From the NCBI GenBank assembly GCA_021208135.1, contig JAJOKB010000069.1:1-64000 (forward strand): DNA of 64,000 nt. Direction: 5' to 3'. The notes beneath the pieces are model-generated. The model had not been told where the DNA came from, did not search any database, and was given only the letters and a program-made list of their open reading frames with translations. How positions within the stretch are numbered: position 1 is the stretch's first letter; the number at the start of each line of letters is the position of its first letter. The DNA is from Verrucomicrobiota bacterium (GTDB taxonomy: Bacteria > Verrucomicrobiota > Verrucomicrobiia > Opitutales > Oceanipulchritudinaceae). A program made the position numbers and the translations under genes. Shown in pieces: positions 1-10,902 of this stretch.

Positions 1-1169
1 TCAGTAACACTAAGGCAACCCCGGCATAGATGGTGAATGCTGTTTGCTGTCTCGTGGTCCGGGTCAGGAAATTGTCATCCACGAACCCCAATTCCAAAGT
101 CCACCGGGAAAATGGTTCCGGCATGTCAATACTGGCAATGCTCCCCACGCCTTCAGCAGAACTGTCAAAAACGCAGTTACTCCACGGGCTTGTAATACGT
201 AGCCACAATTGCGTTTCTTCAGGTAAATGTTCCCACAGTGGGGAAAGCCATCGGGCAATACTCCTCTCCGACATATGCATGAGTATCGTGCCACTACGGG
301 GAGTTTCATTGATGATGTTGATGTAGGACTCATCGACAAACTGGCGCCCAGCCAGCATCAGTATCCTTCCTCGTTCACTGCCGTTATCAGTACGCCAGTT
401 ACCCTGATAATACGCCTGAAGTAATGACTGTTGCATCTCAAATCTGCGCAAAAATTGTCGCATCCCCTGCGTCAATTCCTCGGGGAAAATTCCCGCGTCT
501 CCTTCTAGAACCACCAACCGGCGCGCGAGAAATGCCAATTGTGTTGAATTCATCAGATTGCGGCGGCGGCTATCACCGCTGAAAAGCTCTCCCCAAACCT
601 CTGCTGAACTGACAGGACCCCCAAAGAGACCAGCCTCTAACTCGTTGATGCGCAACAGAATCTGCAAGGCTCTGTACGACTCTGCAGGATTCAGTTCATT
701 GCGCTCCAGTAAACCAGCCAGTTGAAGGGCAAACTGCTGCAATTGTACCGCGTCTGAGCGGTTCAGCTCCGTCGTGATTGCAGCAAACTGTTGCATCCAA
801 ACCAACGACATCGGTTCCTGCTCAGATTGCCCGGATAGATTCGGATAAAACAAAACTTCCGTCCAATCGGATGAAAATACTGGCATCCACTCCACCCACG
901 CGGAGCCACTCCTCGAATTCCGCCAGATCCATCTCCCTCCGCCCCGGATCACGCAGATAATCCTTCCAGGAATTGGCCAACTCCTGCACCTGACTCACCA
1001 TCTGCTGCCGATAGGCTGCAATCAACTCCTGACGGGCAATCACCCGCTCCGCCTGAACCCCCTTCATCAACAACCAGATCATCACCCCCAGCGGCAACAG
1101 CAACGCCAACACCATCAGTGCCAGCGCAGTCCGCAGCGGTTCCTGGGACTTCAATGAATGCGAGATCAT
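1..1169 (-). CDS. Two-TM sensor protein, N-terminal part (probable sensor kinase; runs off left edge; one frameshift)
   Basis: The protein starts at 1169 with a membrane segment at about residues 14-36. A long, probably extracytoplasmic region of about 320 residues follows, and a second hydrophobic segment begins just before the window edge. This is the layout of a membrane sensor such as a histidine kinase, but no catalytic domain is inside the window, so the kinase call is inference. The reading frame breaks near 847-850 (a TTTT run on the coding strand). Dropping one T joins the first 110 residues to an open frame that continues without a stop to position 1. The start overlaps the stop of the upstream membrane protein by an ATGA junction, so the two are translationally coupled. 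It lies downstream of the metal-efflux operon on the same strand and could sense envelope or metal stress. Confidence 0.55.
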
Positions 1170-2938
1170 TGGCCCTCCGTGTTGTTTAATTGGATGCTGT
1201 CCATAATCGACTCAAACTCCGCCAAGTACTCTTCCCAATCGGATTCCTGCGCTCTCAGCACCACCCAATGCAACTGGCGGTTGTGCACAAAGTAATAACG
1301 CTCATCGCGCATAACTTTGTTGCGGTCCATAAAGCTCCCTCTAACTCCCAAAGCTTCGACACCACCGATGGTACGCTGCAGAAATCCTTCTTCATTGTCT
1401 CGCTTGTAGTTGCGCAAAAATTGATTCAGCAAATTCACCTCCCGATTGATGACGGACTCCAACGACTCATCGCAGCACTCACCATGCGCCAACAACCAAA
1501 TGGCCATGGCGTGCCCATCCGCAGAATTAAAAAAGGTTCTATGTTTCTGCTCCGCTGGGACTTCAGTGTAGGCTACCCACAATGGCGGCACCTCAGCTCT
1601 GTAACGCCCTTTTCCGAACTCAATCGGGTGCGAGGCTGAAAAAGGACGCTGCAGGCTCTGCTCCAAGTGCATGACGAATGTGTCTCCTTCGATCCGGATC
1701 ACCCGACGAGGCACATCCCGCTCAACAATCACAGTGAATTGCTGGTAACTCTTTTCAGCGATCCGCAAGTCAGCCTCCCAAACCTCAACCGTGACGGAAT
1801 CACCTTCGTGAGACTCCATCACCTGTTTCATAAGACTATAATGCACCGCGCCAAAAAAAACCTCCCGGTACCGCAACACTAAATCGGTAATGTTCACCAA
1901 AGGAAGAATCCAATAGTCTGGGCATCGTAAAAAACTTCTCTACATCAAATAAAATTTCCGTCCCCGGCATTTGATTAGTGGAAGCCCTGCCGTCTTCATT
2001 GCGGAAACTGACTTGTCTTCCCGACCAATCATAACGGATCGAGTAATTGTCCGAAAATGCCGTACGCCCATTGAAGCTGTATGGCCGGTACTGTTCCTCT
2101 CTTGTTGCAAACAATAACCGCCCAGCCATAACCTGATTGGCTATGACTACAAACAAGAATGATCTCTGATCCCAAACCATGCGACCATCCACTTCAGTTT
2201 TCTCCTTCCAAAATGTTCCATAACCAAAGGGCTCTCCAGAAACCGAATCCAATCGATAAAGAGAATACTCATGGTCCGGCCAGGGCACTTCACGAAAATT
2301 CGGATTCACCAGACTATCCACAAAGGCTCTTGCCCAGTCGTCCAAACCTCTTTCAGCGGCAACCGGATCGTCACGCAACTGTACAGCACGGCTGATTGCC
2401 TCCTCCCTGCGTCCCAAATCGTTCAACCACACTACCGAGTTGCGCAGCGCTTCAAGCCGAACTTGTGGAATCATTCCGCCCTCCCGGACAAGAAGTATCT
2501 CCACCATGCGCAAAGCTCCCCCTTGTCGCCAACCACCTCTGCTTGATACAGCGCCTCCTCCAACTCCAGGCTGGCCGCACTTCCACGTAGCATTTGGACT
2601 GAACTCAACGAAAACAAAACCACACAGATAACAGCAGCATAGCTTCCGATCTTGCGTGGGCGGGTGGCGCGGGTTTGGATAGTGGTCATGGTTTTTTTAG
2701 TTTCAGACTTGACGGACACCCCATCCACTTCAGGTCCTTCCGGTGGCAGTGGACGGCGATAATCAGGTTGGCGACGCACCTCTCCGATTGCAATCATTCC
2801 CAGCAATCCCAAAACAACCACCAACAACCACAACTTGCCAGAAAACTGGCTGTTGAGTTCCACCCACCACCCGGCATTCAGACCAATAACAACAGCCACA
2901 ACGACGAGGGAGACAAGAGACACGAATTTCGCTTTCAT
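1166..2938 (-). CDS. Membrane protein of unknown function, probable TPR-like middle region (two frameshifts)
   Basis: About 590 residues once two single-base shifts are repaired: a run of five C at 2518-2522 (one base short) and a run of eight A at 1853-1860 (one base long). The N-terminus has two hydrophobic segments (about residues 5-25 and 33-50). A third segment follows at about 93-112, then an alpha-helical stretch with TPR-like spacing (motif DLGRREEAISRAVQLRDD), then a beta-rich C-terminal region with many aromatic residues. I do not recognise the family. It ends in an ATGA overlap with the two-TM sensor gene, so it probably acts with it. It begins 43 bp after the RND pump gene and may belong to the same transcript. 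The frame repair is well supported because all three pieces abut and all breaks sit in homopolymers. Confidence 0.5.
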
Positions 2939-2981
2939 GCCCCATAGTATCGCAGATGTTTATTACCGAATTATTACCAGA

Positions 2982-5900
2982 TCATGATTTTTCCGGCAAA
3001 TTTCCGCTCTTTCGCTCCTCAATCCAGCTGTAAAGCACCGGCACGGTGAACAGAGATAAGGATACAAATAACATGCCGCCAACAGTTGGCAGCGCCATCG
3101 GAATCATCACATCCGCCCCGCGACCCGTTGAGGTCAACACAGGCAACAATGCCAACACCGTCGTTGCCGTTGTCATCAGACAGGGCCGCAGTCTGCGCTC
3201 TCCTGCCATCACTGCCGCTTCCCGGATCTCCTGCACTGTCCGGGTGGCATTTTGCTCAAAGCTTTGACGCAGATAGGTTGCCATCACTACCCCATCGTCC
3301 ACAGCGATCCCGAACAGAGCGAGAAATCCCACCCAAACAGCGACACTGAGGTTGATAGGCTGCAACTGGAACAGGTCCCGCAAATTCACTCCCAGTACAT
3401 GGAAATTTAGAAACCAATCCTGCCCGTACCAGTAAATCATGGTGAATCCGCCTCCCCAAGCCACCAATATACTACTGAACACAATCAGGGTAATCAACGT
3501 ACCTCTGAATTGCAGGTATAGGATCATAAAAATAATCGCCAGCGAAAGTGGCAGCACAATTGCCAAGGTCTTTGCGGCTCGTATCTGATTCTCATAAGTT
3601 CCCGCGAATTTCCAACTCACTCCAGCAGGAACTTCCAGTTCACCCGCTGCCAGCATAGCACTCAGATAGGCCTCGACCGCTTCGACCACATCCACTTCCG
3701 CCACACCTCTTGCCCCTCCAAAGGTTACATAGGCCACAGGAAATGAATTCTCACTGCGTATCATTTGCGGTCCTCGCACATACCTCAGTTCAGCAAGGTA
3801 ACTAAGCGGCACAGGATAGCCGTAGGCCGTATCGACCAGCACCGCCTCAAGATCTTCGACCGAATTGCGCATCTCCCGGGGATAACGGACCCGGATCGGA
3901 TAACGTTCACGGCCCTCAACAGTCATGCCCACCATCTCCCCTCCGATTGCTGTCACAATGGTCTGCTGCACTTCAACCACGCTGAGTCCATAGCGTGCAA
4001 TGGCCTCCCGGTTGACTTGCAACTCGAAGTAAGGCTTACCCACAACACGGTCCGCGTTGACTGTCGCCGCCTCAACCTGCGGAACTTGCCTCAACAACTC
4101 CTCAAAGCGCACAGCCATCCGATCCAAAGTCTCCAGATCCGGGCCACTCACCTTCACCCCCATGGGTGCACGCATTCCCGTTTGCAGCATGACTTGGCGT
4201 GTCTCAATCGGCTGCAGTCGCGGAGCTGAGGTTGTCCCTGGCAGATGCGCAGCAGCAGCAATCTCCGCCCAGATATCTTCGGGCGAGCGAATGTGGTCAC
4301 GCCACTGTCGATAGGGTCGTCCACGCGCATCCGGAATCAGATCACCCGCATGATCACGAACAAACTCGTTCGTTCGGCGGTCATACCGAAACCGCAATCG
4401 CTGTCCGCTGACATCAGTCTTATATTCGGAATGATACAGAATCACCGTTTCAATCATCGAAACCGGGGCAGGATCCAATGCCGTTTCTGCCCTTCCTATC
4501 TTGCCTGCCACTGTATGCACTTCCGGCACCGAAGCAATGGCCTGGTCCTGATACTGCAACACCTCTAACGCCTCTCCCAGCGAAGCATGTGGCATCGTGG
4601 TTGGCATCCACAGAAATGATCCTTCGTCCAACGCTGGCATGAACTCCCTCCCCAATCCGGTAAATTCGTGCGTCGCCCAAACCCAGGGTCCTGAATGCGT
4701 CACCCACTCACGATTACCTCCAACAGCTTCCAATCCATCAGGAATCCAGCGAAAGACCCGCTCAAACCCCAACCACACGGTGAGCCCAAACAACACAATC
4801 GATGCAGGCAGCAGCAAAAAAGACTTTCTTGTGTCTCAGCGCACTGCGCAGGAGAAAGGGGTACACCAGACTCAAAAGATAGAAGAGTCCAATTAAACCG
4901 CCCACGACTCCAACCACAAACAACAGATTGCGCAAAAAGTTGAACTCCGGCCCGAGTGGCTCCCATACAGTAGTCAGAAGCCATGTAAACAGCCCGGCAG
5001 CAATCAGCGCCGGTAAACGCGACACCCAGCCTTGTTTGCCTCGCTCTTTGATTTCACCTCGATCTCTTTGTCGCGATAGAAGCAGGTACAATACAGTAGG
5101 GATCACGGTCAAGGACACCACAACCGAGGCCAACAAAACAAAGGTTTTGGTGTACGCAAGGGGGCCAAACATCTTTCCTTCCGCTCCTGTCATCGTGAAA
5201 ACAGGCAAAAAACTGACCACAGTCGTGCTAATGGCAGTAATCACCGCAGAGCCCACTTCGCCCACAGCTTTTGCCACAACAGCTCTGCGCGGCTCATCCT
5301 TGTCAGCTTCCCGCAGATGCTTGAGCAGGTTTTCCGTCACAATGATCCCCATGTCCACAATGGTTCCAATCGCAATCGCGATTCCAGCCAGTGCCACAAT
5401 GTTGGCGTCCACTCCAAAATGCTTCATCAGGACAAATGCCAGCAGGACAGAAAGCGGAAGCATTGCACTGATCACCAGCGCGGCACGCAGGTGCATAACC
5501 ATCAAAATGACAACAATGATAGTTACCAGTATTTGTTGTATCAGGGCAGCATTTAGTGTTCCCAATGTTTCATGTATCAGTCCGGTACGATCATAAAATG
5601 ACTCGATGGACACCGTGCTGCGCGTCAGCCACTCCGGCCAATCTTCCATCGGATGTGCTCTAAGCCAAGCCAACCAGCTTTCCTGTTCAGGCAAACCCTC
5701 TGCCGATACAGGACCCAGTCCGTGCCGCTCGCCAAACGCTTCAACCTCAGCAATGCCGACAACTTCCCAATGGATCCAGGCCTTCGATGGCATTCCAGGA
5801 GACAACTCTTCAATCTTTCGCTGAACGTTTCGCAGAGCTTGCAGCGGATTGTATCCCTCGCGTACCACCACAACTCCACCAACCGCCTCTGCTCCACCTA

Positions 5901-6786
5901 TGGTCAACGCACCCAGTCGCTCGCCCGGCGCTCTAGTCACGGTGGCTACATCGCGCACCAGCAGGGGGATGTTGTCACTGCCGCTGCGGACCACTGCATT
6001 CTCAATATCTTCCAGTGCCCGAACAAACCCAACCCCTCGGATCAAATACTCGACTCGGTTGATTTCAGTGCTCCGGGCCCCAACATCAAGATTGCTGTCA
6101 CGCACAGCAGCTACTACTTCTCCTAGACTCACTCCGTGCAACCTCAACTGATCGGGATTCACTTCTACCAGATACTCGGAAATCATCCCCCCAATCGAGG
6201 CCACTTCACTGACCCCCTCTGCCGACTGCAATGCGTAGCGTACAAACCAGTCCTGAATACTGCGCAACTCCTGCAAGCCCCAACCACCAACTGGTTGCCC
6301 TTTCGGATCACGGCCTTCCAAGGTGTACCAATACACCTGCCCAAGAGCGGTCGCGTCTGGCCCCAATGCGGGATTAACCCCGTCCGGCAAAGTTCCAGCC
6401 GGCAAACTGTTCAACTTCTCCAGCAATCTGGATCTGGACCAGTAGAACTCAACATTCTCGTCAAAGATGACAAAGACCGAAGAAAATCCAAACATCGACA
6501 GACTCCGCACCTCCTGTACGCCGGGAACTCCAAGAAGAGCGACCGTTAATGGATAGGTCACCTGATCCTCAACGTCGCGCGGAGAACGCCCAGGCCAATC
6601 CGTAAATACAATTTGTTGATTTTCGCCCAGATTAGGTATGGCATCCACCGGAACCGGATCCCGCGGCAACCAGTCAATATTCCAATCAAAGGGTGCCACA
6701 GCCATACCCCAGATAACACCAATAACGGTCAAGATCGTCACTACCAGTTTTTGCTGCAGCAAAATTTCGATGTATTTACGCATCAC
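2982..6786 (-). CDS. cusA: Heavy-metal efflux RND transporter, CusA/CzcA type (one frameshift)
   Basis: Inner-membrane proton-driven pump of the HME-RND family, the energised part of a tripartite metal exporter. The N-terminus (MMRKYIEILLQQKLVV) and the first porter segments (VDAIPNLGENQQIVFTDWPG) are typical. The TM4 motif reads AIGTIVDMGIIVTEN, closer to the AIG...VD...EN form of copper/silver CusA than to the DFG form of CzcA/CnrA. The second half keeps GVKVSGPDLETLDRM, the TM10-region AVDDGVVMATYLRQS and GERRLRPCLMTTATT. About 40 extra residues sit in the first periplasmic half before TM2. The gene is split at an A6 run (4816-4821); one base less restores a protein of about 1,266 residues, somewhat longer than usual CusA. 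It starts 6 bp after the membrane-fusion gene. Monovalent-metal specificity is inferred from the TM4 motif only. Confidence 0.9.
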
Positions 6787-6792
6787 TACTTC

Positions 6793-8577
6793 CTAATTTA
6801 ACTGCTCCAAAACATCGCCGCACCGAAGCATCATGGACCCAAAATACGGGTTGTTTACTCGTTCCCCGCTCTGCAACCAAGACCCGCCCTTATCTCCATC
6901 CACCATCGGACAATAGGCCAGATAAGCCTTTGGCAGGTGCTCGCCTCCAAATTGTCGATAAAGCATCTCGACTTGGTTATTTAATCTTTGCAAATGCGTC
7001 CTTACCTTACCTACATTGACATCTTCTCCAATCTGCCTGAGCACAGTATCCATACTTTGATATATCTTCATCCAGGCAACATGTGCATCTCCGCGCAGAC
7101 GGTGCTCCCCAACCGAACGCAAGCGCTCCCGTACCGCATCAATCGCATCTGCTGTCCGGGACTCGCTGTCAGCAGCTAGTGCCTCGGTCAACCGCAAATA
7201 GGCCTCAGCCAATAAACGTACATCCTGCCTGAAGGCATCATCAAGATGGTCGCGATACGAGATCACCACAGACTTCTCTGAATCCGATTGCTCAACATGC
7301 TGTTTGTCTCCAGGCGCCATCATGCTCGGGCGACCGCGTATTTGCAGTTCACTATCGATTTTGAACTGACCATGGGTCACAACCAACTCACCTTCACGCA
7401 ACCCGTCCTTCACGTGATAGAACTCGCCATAGCGCCCCCCCAGTTTAATGTCCCTGGCCTCAAAGGTAGGCCTCTCCTTATCCGTCAACTGCACATACAC
7501 AACAGCGCGCCGCCCCGTGATCAATGGTGCTGTGGTCGGTATCACCAATGGTTCCCCTCCTTCCTCTGCAGCAGGCACCTTAACTACCGCACTAGCCAAC
7601 ATTCCCGGACGCAACTCATGGTTCCGGTTGTCCAGGGCAACACGCACCCTGAGACTGCGCCGTTCAACATCCACAACTGGATCAACAAACTCAATGATTG
7701 CATCACCCCTTGCATCAACCACACCTTGAATGCTGACTTCCACCGCCAGGCCAGCACTCAACCCAGATTGTTGGGACTCAAATACTTCAAACAGTCCCCA
7801 GATCCTTTTGAGGTCGTTGACGCGATACAGAACATCACCGGGCTCCACATATTGACCAGCATAAACAAATCTCTCCAGAATCACCCCATCGCTCTGTGAC
7901 AACACCGTAAAATGGGTAGCCGCTTCCTCAGCTTTTTCCAGTTCTCTCAACTGCACCTCGGTCTGCCCCAACAAAAGCACTTTTTCCCGTGCAATTGCTG
8001 TTTCACGGGAGTCTTCCCCAGTGCGTCGAAGGGCCTGCAATAACTCCTGATGCACCGAATGCATTTCAGGACTGTAGATTTGAAACAGCGCTTCCCCTTC
8101 CCTCACCGGCTTCCCTGTGAAGTCCGCCTCCAGACGCTCCACTCTACCTCCAAACCGCGCACTGATTTCAGTGTACTTGGTTTCATCTACAGCAAGCCTT
8201 CCTGGCATACGTACCTCAGCATGCACCTGCTTTCGGCGCACAGGCACAGTCTGCACTTGCAACAGGGCCACTGATCTCGGACTCAAGGTGAGTCTCGGTA
8301 AATCAGCGTCGTCCCCGTTGCTGTCATCATTCGCCATCGGTATCAAATCCATAGCACAAATGGGACATTTTCCGGACTGCGGCTGCCGTACCTGTGGGTG
8401 CATGGAACATGTCCATACTTCTGCGGCTGCCTGGACCGTGGATCCACCATGCTGGTGACCTTGGTGTGCGTGATCATCGCGCTTGTCTCCAGACAACCAA
8501 AACCCCAAAAGAAAGGCCGCGATGGCGATCCCAACTACAGTTGCCCACAATTTAGTATTCACTTTTTTCATATTCAA
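6793..8577 (-). CDS. cusB: RND membrane-fusion protein CusB with heavy-metal-binding and DUF3347-like domains
   Basis: Periplasmic adaptor linking the RND pump to the outer-membrane channel. Residues 10-29 form the membrane anchor. Residues about 53-82 are a YHS-like heavy-metal-binding domain (WTCSMHPQV...GKCPICAMDLIPM), with Cys, Met and His typical of Cu/Ag-binding modules. The HlyD-type lipoyl/barrel core follows (about 95-410). The C-terminal 150 residues carry the DUF3347-like signature (AYCPMVDGDKGGSWLQSG, then NPYFGSMMLRCG), known in Bacteroidota and Verrucomicrobiota CusB-like proteins. The gene overlaps the end of the outer-membrane factor gene by 26 bp and ends 6 bp before the pump. 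Intact frame, 594 residues. Confidence 0.92.
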   Translation of the reverse strand: MNMKKVNTKLWATVVGIAIAAFLLGFWLSGDKRDDHAHQGHQHGGSTVQAAAEVWTCSMHPQVRQPQSGKCPICAMDLIPMANDDSNGDDADLPRLTLSPRSVALLQVQTVPVRRKQVHAEVRMPGRLAVDETKYTEISARFGGRVERLEADFTGKPVREGEALFQIYSPEMHSVHQELLQALRRTGEDSRETAIAREKVLLLGQTEVQLRELEKAEEAATHFTVLSQSDGVILERFVYAGQYVEPGDVLYRVNDLKRIWGLFEVFESQQSGLSAGLAVEVSIQGVVDARGDAIIEFVDPVVDVERRSLRVRVALDNRNHELRPGMLASAVVKVPAAEEGGEPLVIPTTAPLITGRRAVVYVQLTDKERPTFEARDIKLGGRYGEFYHVKDGLREGELVVTHGQFKIDSELQIRGRPSMMAPGDKQHVEQSDSEKSVVISYRDHLDDAFRQDVRLLAEAYLRLTEALAADSESRTADAIDAVRERLRSVGEHRLRGDAHVAWMKIYQSMDTVLRQIGEDVNVGKVRTHLQRLNNQVEMLYRQFGGEHLPKAYLAYCPMVDGDKGGSWLQSGERVNNPYFGSMMLRCGDVLEQLN

Positions 8578-9802
8578 AGGGTCTCGCTAATTGTTCCCAA
8601 TCTGCATAACGTCGAAACAGTTCCGTTTCCAAATTCACCTGATCCAGTCTGAGCTGAACAAGAATTCTCAGGACTTCCAGCAGTTCCTGAAAGTCACTGA
8701 TCCCTGTTCGATAGCCGGCTTCAACCGTCTCCCAAACTTCCTCAGCTCTCGGCAATAAAATCGCCTGATTCAAATGCTGCCTTCTGTGCGCTTCCCGCAG
8801 CGCGTTATATCTCTGATTAAGTTCTGACTCAATCGCATTCACTCCACTCAAATAAGAATATTCAGCCGCTCGAAATTCCGCCGCAGCCTGCCTGCGCCCA
8901 GCCGAATAACGTCCTCTCCAAAGCGGCAAATTAATGGATACCATCGCCATCACTTTCATCCCGCGCCATCCCCCGGTTGTCCATGTACTCCACCCCCAAC
9001 CATTAGATCGGGTCTGCTCTCGCGATTCGCCAGTTCTCTTTTGTCGCTCGCTATCCGAACCTCATTGGCACGCCGCAAAACCTCCGGATGGGCGCGCAAA
9101 CGCGACCGCGCTTCATTCAACCGAACTTCAGAATAGTTCCACTCCAAGGATAGGTCCTGCAATTCCAGTTCAGCCTCCACTTCTCTACCCAACTGGGCAT
9201 TCAGTGCGGCCCGGGTGGCATTAACGCGGTCCTGCATGTTCTCAATCTCCACGGCGTTGCTCGCTGCCTCCATCTTCAATCGTAACAGGTCTGCCCGGCT
9301 TGCTGTACCGCTTTGAAACCTGCGCTCTGCCACTTCGTGCAGATCCTCAAGCAAGCGGGCATTTTTTCTCAAGTAATTGACCGAGCGAATCACAGACAAA
9401 TGTTCAGTGTAGGACCGTAGGATCCCGGCCCTGATTTGCGTGGCCAAAAGCTCCAACTCGTACTCCGCTCCACGCGCTTCCCCCACCGCTACCTCTTTCC
9501 GTAATCCCCGCTTTCCTAAACCAGGTAACATTTGCGATATCCCAATGCGTTGCCGGGTGTCCATGCGTTGAATAAAATACCCGTACCTGATTTCCGGGTC
9601 CGGTAGCGCTCCTTGCTGTATCACACGCTCATCCATGGCCTGCGCCCGGTACCAGGCAGCTCGCATCTCAGGATTGTTGGCATAAGCCTCGCGAATCAAT
9701 GCCTCTAATTGCCCGCTCCTAAACTCCAGGCCAGCGGACAAAAAAAACGGGCAGTATCCACAACAGACAGACCACTCCATGTGCTCTACACAACAGCTTC
9801 AT
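8552..9802 (-). CDS. Outer-membrane efflux channel, TolC/CusC family (two frameshifts)
   Basis: Outer-membrane factor of the metal efflux system. The mature part begins with LEALIREAYANNPEMRAAW, the usual OEP repeat, and continues with LPGLGKRGLRKEVA and RADLLRLKMEAASNAVEIEN. The second half has SINLPLWRGRYSAGRRQAAAEF and ends FRRYADWEQLARPFEY. The start at 9802 (MKLLCRAHGVVCLLWIL) supplies a signal peptide but is joined to the body only if the A8 run at 9740-9747 is one base too long. A second break lies at the C5 run 8993-8997 (one base short). Repaired, the protein is about 415 residues, normal for the family. It is followed by cusB with a short overlap and preceded by the sigma-factor gene. 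Confidence 0.87.
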
Positions 9803-9834
9803 ACCCACTTCAACGCTGCATGCAGCATCACCCC

Positions 9835-10413
9835 TCAGATTTTTTTATTTTCCAGCCTCTCCATTAAGCGCTTGCGAGCCCGATAGATGCGCGTCTCCAC
9901 TGCCTTTTCTGTCACTCCCAATATTTCCGCACATTCCGCCTGACTGTGATCCTCCAAAACATACAACACGAAAGGTGTGCGCAACGCATCCGGCAAATCA
10001 CGAATCTCCCGCTCGAGTTGACATTGAAGTTCACCCGCCATTGCCGCCTCACCTGCGTCAGCCGAGTCATCGGCACAATGATCCAAACTGACCATTCCGC
10101 TTTCGCCCGATTCCAAGGGAGACCAAAAACTCAGCCACCGCCTTCTTTTCTGACGACGATGATAGTCTCGACACAAATTAGCCGTAATCGCAAACAACCA
10201 GGTGGACACCTTTGCCTGCGGTCTGAAACGGGCCGCATGACGATATAAGCGTACAAAGGCTTCTGACACAATTTCCACTGCATCCATCTCATTGCCAACC
10301 GATCGCATGGCGAATCGGAATAGCGGATCACGATAACTCGCCATGATCGCACTCAAGGCGCGATCATCGTCTTCAACGGCAATACGCTGCAGCAACTGAT
10401 AATCAGCGTCCAT
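9835..10413 (-). CDS. ECF-family RNA polymerase sigma factor (CnrH position)
   Basis: 192-residue group-4 sigma factor. Region 2 is seen in DPLFRFAMRSVGNEMDAVEI and the core-binding/-10 region FRPQAKVSTWLFAITANLCRD. Region 4 is at about residues 130-185, with a helix-turn-helix (SQAECAEILGVTEKAVETRI) and YRARKRLMERL. It sits 9 bp after a CnrX-like sensor gene and just before the efflux genes, exactly where cnrH sits in the cnrYXHCBA operon of Cupriavidus. The likely job is metal-responsive activation of its own operon. No promoter site for it could be identified with confidence. Confidence 0.9.
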   Translation of the reverse strand: MDADYQLLQRIAVEDDDRALSAIMASYRDPLFRFAMRSVGNEMDAVEIVSEAFVRLYRHAARFRPQAKVSTWLFAITANLCRDYHRRQKRRRWLSFWSPLESGESGMVSLDHCADDSADAGEAAMAGELQCQLEREIRDLPDALRTPFVLYVLEDHSQAECAEILGVTEKAVETRIYRARKRLMERLENKKI

Positions 10414-10422
10414 TGATCAACT

Positions 10423-10887
10423 TCACTGCGGCTGACTCAGGGAGGTGGATGCAATTCTGCGCAGTTCTGCCTGTTGCTCCCCTGGCAACACTTCCATAAC
10501 CGCAAAATATCGCCGAATACTGATCTCCTGCAGCGCACCATGGATTTGATGCACTTCCTTCACCTTTTCAGCGATTTCCTCGGTAAAGGAATCTTCATGT
10601 TCCAGCAACATGGCCAGCTCACGCATCACACTTTGAAACTCAAGGACCAGAGGTTTCCGGGCCCTCTCGAAACCAGTGTCAATCGCACGCGCCAGTTCAA
10701 GTTGCTCGGGAGATAAATTCAGTTGCTCGAAAAAGGGCACCATTTGGTGTGATGAATGTCCCTCGCTTGGTTTTAACATCCACCGCAACACCAACAAGCT
10801 AGACCCAATTGCGGTCAACGTCACCAATCCCAATATAAACACCGCCTGCATCCATACTTTCAGGGAGATTCTACGCTCTGTAACCAT
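10423..10887 (-). CDS. CnrX/CpxP-like periplasmic metal sensor
   Basis: Single-pass membrane protein with a helical periplasmic domain. Membrane segment at about residues 13-34 (FILGLVTLTAIGSSLLVLRW). The periplasmic part starts with a His-rich stretch (EGHSSHQM), followed by LNLSPEQLELARAIDTGFER and a second His pair (KEVHQIHGALQEIS), as in CnrX/Spy-type heavy-metal-resistance proteins where His and Glu bind metal. The start at 10887 is chosen because GGAGG lies seven bases upstream. Placed between a small membrane protein and the sigma factor, it probably controls release of the sigma factor when metal is present. The functional call rests on architecture and context. Confidence 0.75.
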   Translation of the reverse strand: MVTERRISLKVWMQAVFILGLVTLTAIGSSLLVLRWMLKPSEGHSSHQMVPFFEQLNLSPEQLELARAIDTGFERARKPLVLEFQSVMRELAMLLEHEDSFTEEIAEKVKEVHQIHGALQEISIRRYFAVMEVLPGEQQAELRRIASTSLSQPQ

Positions 10888-10902
10888 AGTCAACCTCCGC
10901 AA

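Noticed and set aside
3400-6400. Assigning nickel/cobalt specificity from the cnr-like gene order
   Set aside because: The TM4 motif and the YHS domain point to monovalent copper or silver, so order alone is not enough.
2982-6786. Two separate RND genes
   Set aside because: The two frames overlap at an A6 run and together give one normal HME-RND protein; a split pump is not needed.
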